Made by a program: the position numbers and the translations under genes. The notes beneath the pieces are model-generated. The model worked only from the letters and a program-made list of their open reading frames with translations, was not told the origin of the DNA and searched no databases. From Denitrobaculum sp965232285 (GTDB taxonomy: Bacteria > Pseudomonadota > Alphaproteobacteria > Kiloniellales > Kiloniellaceae), in contig CBDDPL010000004.1 in assembly GCA_965232285.1 (NCBI GenBank), positions 4,340,001 to 4,404,000 on the forward strand: a stretch of DNA of 64,000 nt, read 5' to 3'. Position 1 is the first letter of the stretch, and every line of letters starts with the position of its first letter. Positions 25,265 to 32,918 of the stretch are shown here, in pieces.

Positions 25265-26111
25265 GGATTTCCGTCCGCGCCTGCAGCGCCGCTACCCGCT
25301 CCTGCGCCTTGCCGGCTTCCTCCAGCAGGCGCGGAAGGCTTGGCACATCGGTGTCCCATTCGATCAGGGTCGGCAACGGCCCGGTCATCTCCAGCAGATG
25401 CTCGTAGAGTTTCCAGACCGCGTCGCAGACGGCGCTGCCGTGATCGTCGATCAACAGTTGGCGGCCTTCCCAGGAGGTCTCGGCATGTCCGGCCAGATGC
25501 ACTTCGCCGACTTGGGTAAGATCCAGAGCTTCCAGGTAGCTCTCGGCCGGGAACCCGAGGTTCTGTGAACAGACATAAACGTTGTTAAGATCGAGCAGCA
25601 GGCCGCAGCCGCTGCGGCGCGTCAGCTCGTTCAGGAAATCGGCCTCCGCCATCTCGCTGCCCTCGATGGCCGCATACTGAGAGGGATTCTCGATCAGGAT
25701 CCGCCGCTCGAGCCGGCTCTGCACAAGGTCCACGGCATCGCAGAACTGCGTGAGAGAGGATTGGTTGTAGGGAATCGGCAGCAGATCGTTGAGGAAGACA
25801 CCACCGCTGCTGGTCCAGGCCAGGTGTTCGGAGATCAGCGCCGGCTCGTGACGCGCGCAGAGCTCCCGCAGGCGCTCCAGATGCGCAGTATCGGGCCCCT
25901 CGGCACGGCCCAGAGAAAGACCGACGGAGTGATACGACAGCGGATAGCGCCGGGCAATTTCACCGAGCGCCCGGAGGTTCTCGCCGCCGGCGGCCATGTA
26001 GTTTTCGGGATGGAGTTCGAACCAGCCGATCTTTGGCTGGTCGTGAAGAATTTCGTCGAAATGCTGGGGCTTGAGACTGACCCCGACAGGCAGGTCGTTC
26101 GTAATTTTCAT
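25248..26111 (-). CDS. bufB: DUF692 multinuclear iron oxidase (MNIO) BufB
   Basis: A 287-residue TIM-barrel protein of the MNIO/DUF692 family, which uses an iron cluster to modify cysteines of a precursor peptide (to thiooxazole in bufferins). Candidate metal ligands visible: HSVGLSLG, ISEHLAW, IENPSQY, LLDLNNVYV, EVHLAGHAE, LIDDHGSAV and IEWDTDVP. It lies between the precursor and the DUF2063 gene. A hairpin (TGGCC 26137-26141/GGCCA 26147-26151) sits in the 127-bp gap after bufA, possibly trimming expression of the enzyme relative to the precursor. Confidence 0.92.
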   Translation of the reverse strand: MKITNDLPVGVSLKPQHFDEILHDQPKIGWFELHPENYMAAGGENLRALGEIARRYPLSYHSVGLSLGRAEGPDTAHLERLRELCARHEPALISEHLAWTSSGGVFLNDLLPIPYNQSSLTQFCDAVDLVQSRLERRILIENPSQYAAIEGSEMAEADFLNELTRRSGCGLLLDLNNVYVCSQNLGFPAESYLEALDLTQVGEVHLAGHAETSWEGRQLLIDDHGSAVCDAVWKLYEHLLEMTGPLPTLIEWDTDVPSLPRLLEEAGKAQERVAALQARTEIHAVAV

Positions 26112-26238
26112 GACCGCGGATCCGGCCCTCCTTTAGTGGCCTTTCGGGCCATCCAAGGATCGAACCCGAAGCGGCGCGTTGGTTCCCTGCCGCGGGACCG
26201 CTCGACCCATAGCAGGAAACCAGACACGGCGCTCACGC

Positions 26239-26532
26239 TTAGCGCTTGACCGGACGCAGGCTGCCGTTGCCCTTCGGCGTCTCGATCTCGGTGCAGGTGC
26301 CTTTGGGAACCAGCTTCCAGGCATTACCCTGGTAGTCGCGGGTCGAGGTACCGGCGCAGGTGGTGCCGGGGCCGGCGGCGCAGTCATTCTGGCCGGCCAG
26401 CGAAACACCATAGCAGCGCTCCTTGTCGGCGCTGGCCTGAACGCTGTCGACAGAGGCCATCGCGAAACCGGCGGCCATGGCGCCGGCAACTACAGCCATG
26501 GAATAACGGGTGTTACGTGTCTTACCTGACAT
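26239..26532 (-). CDS. bufA1: Bufferin-type RiPP precursor BufA1 (DUF2282)
   Basis: A 97-residue precursor with a long signal-peptide leader (MSGKTRNTRYSMAVVAGAMA, cleavage near QASA/D) and a core with four cysteines, C40, C51, C59 and C80: ERCYGVSLAGQNDC, then AGPGTTCAGTSTRDYQGN and PKGTCTEIETPKG. These stretches are diagnostic of the DUF2282/BufA1 family. Known bufferins are copper-chelating peptides whose central cysteines become thiooxazoles and which buffer copper in the periplasm. GGAGC lies 6 nt before the ATG at 26532. First gene of bufA-bufB-bufC; no DoxX (bufD) gene is adjacent. Confidence 0.92.
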   Translation of the reverse strand: MSGKTRNTRYSMAVVAGAMAAGFAMASVDSVQASADKERCYGVSLAGQNDCAAGPGTTCAGTSTRDYQGNAWKLVPKGTCTEIETPKGNGSLRPVKR

Positions 26533-26633
26533 GTCTTGCTCCGATCTAAACTGGAAAATGGGTATTACTGGGTGTGTGAAACCTAGAGGCGAGAAGCTAA
26601 TTTTCTCTTTATTTTCAGAGCAGGCGCCCGGTC

Positions 26634-28718
26634 TCAGGCGGTTTTGCCCCAGTTGCGCACGGCGGTCGTGATCGTCGTCTCCAGCTCGGAAATCTCCTCG
26701 CTCATGGCCGTGGCGGCGGTATCGACGTCGATAGCGATCTGGCCGGAGTTGCTCGAGACATCGGCGACATCGGCGATACCACTGCTCACCTTCTCGGTGT
26801 CCTGCGCGGCCGTGCGAATGTTTTCGGCGATCGCGTTGGTGTCGGTTTCCTGCTGATTGACGGAGGCCGCGATATTCTGGGTGATTTCGCTCATCTTGTG
26901 GATCGTGCTGCTGATATCCTCAATGGCGACCACCGTCTCATCGGTGATCCGCTGCATGGAGGTGATCTGCTCGGCCACACCCTCGGTCGCCTGCACGGTC
27001 TGATTGGCCAGCGATTTCACTTCGGAAGCGACCACTGAGAAACCGCGTCCGGCCTCGCCCGCACGCGCCGCCTCGATTGTGGCGTTGAGCGCCAGCAGAT
27101 TGGTCTGCTCCGCGATATCGTTGATCACGCCCACGATGGCGCCGATGCGGCCGCCGGCTTCCTTCAGTTCCTGAACCGTCTGATTGGTCTTACTCGCCTT
27201 TTCCACCGCGGTACCGGAGAGCCCCAAGGCATCCTTCGCGGCATTCTCGACCTGGCCGATCGAAACGGCGAGTTCGTTGGTCGCCGAGACCACGTCCTTC
27301 ATCCGGTCCGCCGATTCAAGGGACACCATGGTCGCGGACTGGCTCTGATCCTGAACCTTGGTGACGGCGCTGGTCATCTTCTGACTCATCGCCTTCATCT
27401 CATTGGACTTGTCCTCGACCCGCACGACCGTCTGCTTGATCGCCTGCTCCAGGGAGTCGGTCAGAACCGACATCTCGCGGCGCAGGGCCTGTTCGTTCTC
27501 ACGCTGCTGAGCTTCGCGTTCGGCGGTCAGTTCGGAAACCCGCTCGGCGTTCGTCCGGAAGACTTCGACGGCCTGAGCCATCTCGCCAAGCTCATCCCTG
27601 CTCTGGAAGGCCGTCAGGTCGATACCGGTGTCACCCTTGGCCAGCTTACACATCTGACCGGTCATGGCGTTGATCCGCCCGGTAACCCGCCGCAACATGA
27701 AGAACAGGAAGTAGGCGCTGAGCAGCAGACCGATCAGAGCAATGGTGGCGTAGAACATCAGGGCGACAAACTGGTCCTGCGCCTGCTGCGACCAGAAATT
27801 CAGTTTTTCCTCTTCGATGATCGACAGCAGCGTCGCGACGCTGGTCATGGCCGCGGCACTCTGCTGCAGGAATTCTTCCTGCGACAGGGTCATGGCCTCG
27901 CCCGACTGCGCCAGATAGGTGATTTCATCGCGCAGGAACCAGTAATCCTCGAAGAACGCCGTCCGAATAGCGGTCAGTTGCTCGAGGATCCCTGTCGGCA
28001 GTTTTGTGTCCTTGAAGTAGGGTTGGATCTCCTGCCAGGACATGACAGCGCGGTCGATCATCTGCGCCGCGAAGGGCAGGTTCTGCGGAGCGGTTTCGAG
28101 GTTCTCCACGATCAGGGCCAACGCGGCCCGTTCCCGTCCGCCGTAGTCGTAAAGACTCCAGGTCAGCCGCTCCAAGCGCTCCAGGAACATCATCTGATGG
28201 GGAATCGAAACGTCACTGCGCCTGAGGCCAGAAGAAATCTGTCGCAGCGAAATGATAATGTTGGTGTAGTCGCCGGGCAGTTGCATGATCCGGATCGGAT
28301 CGCGCTCGGCAGCCGGTGTGGCAACCAGGCCGTCGGCCTCGCCGCGGAACAGCGACAGCACATCGCGCGACTGTGTGACCACATCCATCAGCGCCTGCGG
28401 GTCTTCCGCCCAGTCGGCACCTTCCAGCGTGCTCAGAAAACCATCCAGTTCTTCATCGACCTGCTTGCGCGCCGCAGCAATGGCATCCGTGACACTGGCG
28501 GAGGCGTCTCCAGTCCCGAGTGCCATGTAGACCAGGTCGCGTTCGCTGGAAAGCACGGTCAGCGCGCTGGAGAGCACGGACAGAGCCATCGAACTCTTGC
28601 GCGCGCCCTCGGTTACCTGGCGGGTCTTCTGCATCTTGTAAAGATCGAAGGCGAGAACCGCCATGATCAATGCCGCCAGCGCCATGGATACGGACACACT
28701 TATAATTCGAATAGTCAT
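26634..28718 (-). CDS. Methyl-accepting chemotaxis protein
   Basis: A 694-residue chemoreceptor from the ATG at 28718 (an in-frame GTG at 28742 would add eight residues). A transmembrane helix (IISVSVSMALAALIMAVLAF) precedes a large helical periplasmic domain of about 300 residues, then a second helix (LMFYATIALIGLLLSAYFLF), a HAMP (INAMTGQMCKLAKGDTGIDL...) and the signalling domain with EQTNLLALNATIEAARAG and GRGFSVVASEVKSLANQT. It senses an unknown ligand or cell state and controls CheA. No che gene lies nearby. It ends in NWGKTA, not the CheR-binding pentapeptide. Confidence 0.92.
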   Translation of the reverse strand: MTIRIISVSVSMALAALIMAVLAFDLYKMQKTRQVTEGARKSSMALSVLSSALTVLSSERDLVYMALGTGDASASVTDAIAAARKQVDEELDGFLSTLEGADWAEDPQALMDVVTQSRDVLSLFRGEADGLVATPAAERDPIRIMQLPGDYTNIIISLRQISSGLRRSDVSIPHQMMFLERLERLTWSLYDYGGRERAALALIVENLETAPQNLPFAAQMIDRAVMSWQEIQPYFKDTKLPTGILEQLTAIRTAFFEDYWFLRDEITYLAQSGEAMTLSQEEFLQQSAAAMTSVATLLSIIEEEKLNFWSQQAQDQFVALMFYATIALIGLLLSAYFLFFMLRRVTGRINAMTGQMCKLAKGDTGIDLTAFQSRDELGEMAQAVEVFRTNAERVSELTAEREAQQRENEQALRREMSVLTDSLEQAIKQTVVRVEDKSNEMKAMSQKMTSAVTKVQDQSQSATMVSLESADRMKDVVSATNELAVSIGQVENAAKDALGLSGTAVEKASKTNQTVQELKEAGGRIGAIVGVINDIAEQTNLLALNATIEAARAGEAGRGFSVVASEVKSLANQTVQATEGVAEQITSMQRITDETVVAIEDISSTIHKMSEITQNIAASVNQQETDTNAIAENIRTAAQDTEKVSSGIADVADVSSNSGQIAIDVDTAATAMSEEISELETTITTAVRNWGKTA

Positions 28719-28742
28719 CTGATTCTGCGTTCCGATTCGCAC

Positions 28743-29039
28743 ACTAATGAGAACGGCTGCTCAAACTACAAATAAGTTACAGAATGGACCCGCATTTAGC
28801 CGCCCTATACAGCTTCTTATCTCTCTTTACCCCTTAAATTTCTTCTAATATTTGTGACTGTGTTCTAGCGACGCTTTACGTCACGAACGACGAATAATTG
28901 AAAAGGCGCGAAAACGCCTTCAACTGAGAATAAATGCCTTTTCAGGTGAAGCGGCAAAGTGCTCTGCATGCGAATTCATGAAACAGGCCATGGTTGCAAG
29001 GCCTTACGGGTAAGCGGATTTCAGGAGCCATAAAAAGCC
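28743..29039. other. Intergenic region upstream of MCP and envelope operon
   Basis: About 300 bp between the divergently oriented chemoreceptor and the three-gene operon. It contains a hairpin (AAGGCG 28903-28908/CGCCTT 28915-28920) and an AT-rich stretch around 28800-28860, the likely promoter zone for either side. No gene is seen. Confidence 0.45.
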
Positions 29040-29429
29040 ATGCTCTTGGGTGGTGTTTCACCGCTGCTGTCGACAAAAACCGCACATTTCCGCAAGAAAA
29101 GTGTTCGAGAAATGTCTTCAACGCGGATTTACAGCGGCGCCCGGATGCTGACCGGCCTTTCATTCGCCTATCTTTCGACAGGCATGTTAGGTTTGTTTCA
29201 CGATAGTCTGGATAGTTTTCGGGGGAAAGCAGCGGTGAAGTGGAGCCTGGATCTGGGAATTGCGGTTGCCCTGACGGTCCTCGTCTGGGCTGCCCTTTAC
29301 TTTACCTTTCCCGACGCGCCCCTGGGTGTCGCCGAAACCGTCTTCATCCTCGCGGTCTTCTACGGGCTGATCAAGCTGATCCATCTGGCGAGAAAACACC
29401 TCGGATCTTCAAAAAAGGCGGACGGGTAA
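29040..29429 (+). CDS. Small membrane protein of the three-gene envelope operon
   Basis: A 129-residue protein with two predicted C-terminal membrane helices (about KWSLDLGIAVALTVLVWAAL and VAETVFILAVFYGLIKLIHL) separated by an acidic loop. AGGAG (29023-29027) lies 12 nt before the ATG at 29040; Met25 (29112) or Met36 (29145) could be the real start, so the N-terminus is uncertain. The stop overlaps the next ATG (TAATG), implying coupling. No family recognised. Confidence 0.62.
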   Translation: MLLGGVSPLLSTKTAHFRKKSVREMSSTRIYSGARMLTGLSFAYLSTGMLGLFHDSLDSFRGKAAVKWSLDLGIAVALTVLVWAALYFTFPDAPLGVAETVFILAVFYGLIKLIHLARKHLGSSKKADG

Positions 29430-30571
29430 TGAACCTGGTTAGAAAAAACCTCTGTTCCCGGACTGCCATCGTCTTTCTCACGCTGACGATCATCCTGGTC
29501 TGGCTGTCCACAGACGGTCTTGCAAATTCGGCCAAACCGGTCATCGAGATCGAGCAACCGACGCCGGGAGAAAACCGGGTGATCAGAGTTCCAACGTCAG
29601 CGACCGTCAAGCTTCTGTTCGACCTGAGCGAAGCCCAGACCTTCGTGAATGCCAATGACCTGATGTTCTGGTTCGACGAAGACAAGTCGCAAATTCTTCT
29701 GGAGGATCTGCTGCTGGCCGGGGACCTGTCGGAACTCGAGTTCGCGGTCGGCGACCAGACCCTGCCCGCAACGCAGCTTATCATCACCGCGACGCCCATA
29801 GGGGTCCCCGCCCCGACTGTGCCGACGATCGGGTCACCAGACCCCGACGATTTCGTAACGGCGTCCGGCACAGGTGGCAGCCGCGGCATACGTCTTCCAG
29901 CCCTGTCCGGCCTGCGGCACACAGGACGCGATCTGCTGTTTTCCGGCGAAAAGGAACGGGACGGCCATCCGCTTTACAGCTATCTGCTTTACGCCGGCTC
30001 CGAAAGCGGCGAGCGCGAAGACCGCGCGCGCTTCACCAGCGCCATCAAAGCCTACGTTGGTCAGGCCCGCACGGCGGATGCCCTGGAGAGCAGTGGCGCA
30101 GCGCGCTCCAGCATCAATATCTTTTATGCGCCATTGAAGCCGATCTTCGAAGACACTTCACCCACTAGCATGCGCCTGCACTTCGCCCAGCGCAGCGCCG
30201 AGGAGCAGATCGACCTGCTCTCACGCCTTTATGATTATCCGCGCGCCGACGTGCTGACGGGCCAACTGCGCCTGCGAGGCAAGGGTCCTTACATCGTCTC
30301 AGTGCTTCGGCCCTTAAGCGCGCAGGCGGTCACCGGCGACGAAGCCTTCCTGGTCCAGGATCTCTCGAGTGTGCCGCCGGAACTTGTCGAGCTCTGGGTC
30401 GAGGAATTCAAGCGCCAGGTGGTTCAGGAAGCCACCGACTCCCCGGAGCATCTCAGACGCTTCGCCCTGAACCTGCGCACCAAAATCTCCGTGCTGGCCG
30501 AGGGCTTCTCGATCACCCGGGAAGCGGTCGCCGACATGTTCGGCAGCGACGAGGGAGAAGGCGGCAACTGA
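29429..30571 (+). CDS. Exported hypothetical protein of the three-gene envelope operon
   Basis: A 380-residue protein with an N-terminal signal anchor or signal peptide (hydrophobic AIVFLTLTIILVWLSTDGLA). The first about 120 residues look beta-rich (KPVIEIEQPTPGENRVIRVP), followed by a low-complexity Pro/Thr/Ser linker (VGVPAPTVPTIGSPDPD type) and a longer C-terminal domain beginning GRDLLFSGEKERDG that has family-like alternation of helix and strand. Ends in an acidic EGEGGN tail. It overlaps both neighbours (TAATG before, TGATG after). I do not recognise the family. Confidence 0.72.
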   Translation: MNLVRKNLCSRTAIVFLTLTIILVWLSTDGLANSAKPVIEIEQPTPGENRVIRVPTSATVKLLFDLSEAQTFVNANDLMFWFDEDKSQILLEDLLLAGDLSELEFAVGDQTLPATQLIITATPIGVPAPTVPTIGSPDPDDFVTASGTGGSRGIRLPALSGLRHTGRDLLFSGEKERDGHPLYSYLLYAGSESGEREDRARFTSAIKAYVGQARTADALESSGAARSSINIFYAPLKPIFEDTSPTSMRLHFAQRSAEEQIDLLSRLYDYPRADVLTGQLRLRGKGPYIVSVLRPLSAQAVTGDEAFLVQDLSSVPPELVELWVEEFKRQVVQEATDSPEHLRRFALNLRTKISVLAEGFSITREAVADMFGSDEGEGGN

Positions 30572-31443
30572 TGCGGTTTGCTCTCTCTCCACCGACCCGC
30601 AATGCAGTGAAGGCGACTGGCATGCGCGCAGATATTTTCCTTTTCTTTCGCTCGCTACTCGGTGGCCTGATTCTCTCAAGCCTTCTCTTCGGCCCCGCCC
30701 AGGCGGCTAAGCTCTGGCAGCTTCTGGAGCGGACGCAGAAAAACTGTGCAACCATCGAGCAGAATATCGCAAAGGCCGGTCTGCTATCGACCAGCGCTCA
30801 TAACCCGGATGGTTCCTGTCTAGGCGGCGTTACGCACCTCTACCTGGATGCGCTCAGCGACCGGGAGCAGCTCCAAACCCTTCAGGACGCCATCACCTCT
30901 CAGCGCGGGTTACTCGACATTATCCAGGAAGGCCTAGAAGGCGGACGTCTCCCCTACGCCGATTCCCTGCTGGCGGAAATTGAATTGAAACGCCTGCAAC
31001 TCCTGGAAACAGAGCGTGTCACCAAATCAAGGCTGGCACGCCTTTTCTTCGAGTCGAACTTGGATGCCGATCCCGCCGCATTCATCGCCCCGATCATCCC
31101 TGATGAGGCCTGGCCGGAAGACGAAGCGGCGGCTCTCAGTGCCTTGGCAGCCAATGCCTCAAACGCGCCGGAGCAGCAGGGCGCACTCAAGCTGGCCTGG
31201 ACGGTATACGAGGACACCAAACGCCGCCGCAGCCTGCTTCAGCCCATGACGGCCTTCACCCGTGATTTTGCCCATATCGCGCGGCAAATGTTCGATATCG
31301 GCCAGTTGAACCTCCTGCGCCTGTCGGAGCTTTCAAGAGACGCAATCCTCCAGCAGCTCGCCTTGCAAGACGCGGAAAGAGATCTGCTGGCCGCTCGTCT
31401 TCGGGTCCTTGCCATCCTGGGGCGAATGGGCGCGATCGAATAA
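30571..31443 (+). CDS. Exported helical protein with TolC-like character
   Basis: A 290-residue protein with an N-terminal export signal (hydrophobic core, PAQAA near residue 45) and a long alpha-helical mature part. Segments such as GRLPYADSLLAEIELKRLQL, then ETERVTKSRLARLFFES and QLALQDAERDLLAARLRVLA resemble the periplasmic helices of outer-membrane efflux (TolC-type) proteins, but the length is well below the usual 400-plus residues. The start overlaps the upstream stop (TGATG). The protein could be a truncated TolC-like component or an unrelated coiled-coil protein. Function unknown; the operon looks like an envelope-associated complex. Confidence 0.65.
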   Translation: MRFALSPPTRNAVKATGMRADIFLFFRSLLGGLILSSLLFGPAQAAKLWQLLERTQKNCATIEQNIAKAGLLSTSAHNPDGSCLGGVTHLYLDALSDREQLQTLQDAITSQRGLLDIIQEGLEGGRLPYADSLLAEIELKRLQLLETERVTKSRLARLFFESNLDADPAAFIAPIIPDEAWPEDEAAALSALAANASNAPEQQGALKLAWTVYEDTKRRRSLLQPMTAFTRDFAHIARQMFDIGQLNLLRLSELSRDAILQQLALQDAERDLLAARLRVLAILGRMGAIE

Positions 31444-31641
31444 CCCCATCCCGACACGCCAAGCAAACCTCGGGCTTCAGCGCTTTCGCGAAGCCGTGGA
31501 AAGAAGCATTGGCGCGCTCTTCGAAAATTTACGCATACCCCAATACGAATTTAGGCGAATGACTCTTCATACACCCCAGAGTAGAGTTCTCATGGTTCAG
31601 GTCGGCGTCTGACGGCGCGTCTCTTTTGGGGATTTTTCTCA

Positions 31642-32376
31642 ATGCCACTACTTCCGTTAAGAAGAATAGCGGCAGGTGCCGCGGCATCTGCCATGCTTTC
31701 CATCGCTGCGGTCGTGGCTGCGCCCGCGCAGGCAACGCCCGTTCCGGCAGTCTCAGTGACGGCCAACGCCGTGACAGGCACGGGCAGCAACACCCAGAGT
31801 CAGACACTCGGATGGAGTTTTCGCCCGACGACGGACATAACCGTCACTGCGCTCGGACTGCTCGACATCGGCGACGACGGCCTGGTCGATCCGCACGAAA
31901 TCGGTATCTGGCGAGGCGACGGCACGAACCTTGTGCAGGCGCTTTTGCCGGAGGGGACAGGAACCATCCGCATCGACAACTTCCGCTACGTCGATATTGA
32001 GCCTCTCTTGCTCTCGAGCGGTCAGGACTATGTTATCGGCGCGCTCTATCTCGCAGCCTCCGCGCCCGGCCTCGGTCCATCGGATAGCGACCCGGACAGA
32101 GATTCCTTCCAGGGTGCCTTTAACAACGCCAACGCACCGCGCAGTTTCGCGCCCGAGATCGAGTTTCTCGAAACACGCTTCGGCACACAACAGATCGGCA
32201 ATCTGATCCTGCCAAACCAGACAACACCCAACGCCAGCGCCATCCTGGGACCGGGTTTCCTGTTTGAACCGGCCGGCACGCAAACAACAACCGCGATCCC
32301 CGAGCCGGGAAGCTTTGTTCTGTTCGGCTTGGGCCTGTTCGCGATGGGATACGCACGCAGCCGATCACGCAGTTGA
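31642..32376 (+). CDS. PEP-CTERM sorted extracellular protein
   Basis: A 244-residue secreted protein: signal peptide (cleavage near AQA/TPV, residue about 31), a DUF4082-like beta-rich body (LGWSFRPTTDITVTALGLLD, IGIWRGDGTNLVQALLPE) and a C-terminal sorting signal, IPEPGSFVLFGLGLFAMG followed by an Arg/Ser tail. PEP-CTERM tails are cut by exosortase (EpsH/XrtA) and anchor or release proteins at the envelope. No exosortase is in the window. GGGGA is 9 nt before the ATG. Adhesive or biofilm role is a general inference for the family. Confidence 0.9.
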   Translation: MPLLPLRRIAAGAAASAMLSIAAVVAAPAQATPVPAVSVTANAVTGTGSNTQSQTLGWSFRPTTDITVTALGLLDIGDDGLVDPHEIGIWRGDGTNLVQALLPEGTGTIRIDNFRYVDIEPLLLSSGQDYVIGALYLAASAPGLGPSDSDPDRDSFQGAFNNANAPRSFAPEIEFLETRFGTQQIGNLILPNQTTPNASAILGPGFLFEPAGTQTTTAIPEPGSFVLFGLGLFAMGYARSRSRS

Positions 32377-32918
32377 TCTGACGATCAGGAACAAAAATGC
32401 TGCGGCAGGAGATTTGACGGCAGGCGCTGGCATCACGCCTCAAGCGCGGCGGGGCAGCAGGACGCGCTCAGGTTGACCTGGACGGCTTGCGAGGCATCCT
32501 CTCTTGCCAGCGTTGCCAGTCGCCGTCACCGCTTGTCTCTCGCAATAGGGCGCTTCGCGGCTCGGCGTAAGTGAAGCTTACAAGAGACTCCGCCTTGACG
32601 GTTATCGCTCAAGAAAAATACAACCCCGTTTGCAGTAAAACGTAACGCTCGGTGGTAATTTCTTCTATCTTAGGTGTTTAGAGCACGGAATCTTCCTAGA
32701 AAAATTACGAAAATCGAGCACTGCTATGCAGACATTAGGAATCAAGTAACGGTCCTGCCACTAGCTTCCTTGAGATGCGGTATGACTCGAATACTTGTTG
32801 TTTTGCGACGATAATGACTGCTTCAGCAAAACAGCATGGAAGCGATCCTGTGGTTCCTGTTGGTTCTTCCTAAATCGGCGCCGGCCGCGCACACGCCCTC
32901 TACAAATGGCAAAGCGAT
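32377..32918. other. Non-coding gap before hybrid kinase
   Basis: A 540-bp stretch whose middle part (about 32620-32760) is AT-rich. I found no gene, RNA or terminator. Presumably it holds the kinase promoter. Confidence 0.45.

Noticed and set aside
28903..28920. AAGGCG/CGCCTT hairpin as a terminator
   Set aside because: The U-rich side on the minus strand is weak, and no minus-strand gene ends there.
31473..31495. GGCTTC/GAAGCC hairpin after the three-gene operon as a rho-independent terminator
   Set aside because: Stem is clear but no U-run follows.
31510..31535. Sigma54-like promoter (TGGCGCG...) before the PEP-CTERM gene
   Set aside because: The -24 GG is present but the -12 GC is not; the match is too poor to call.
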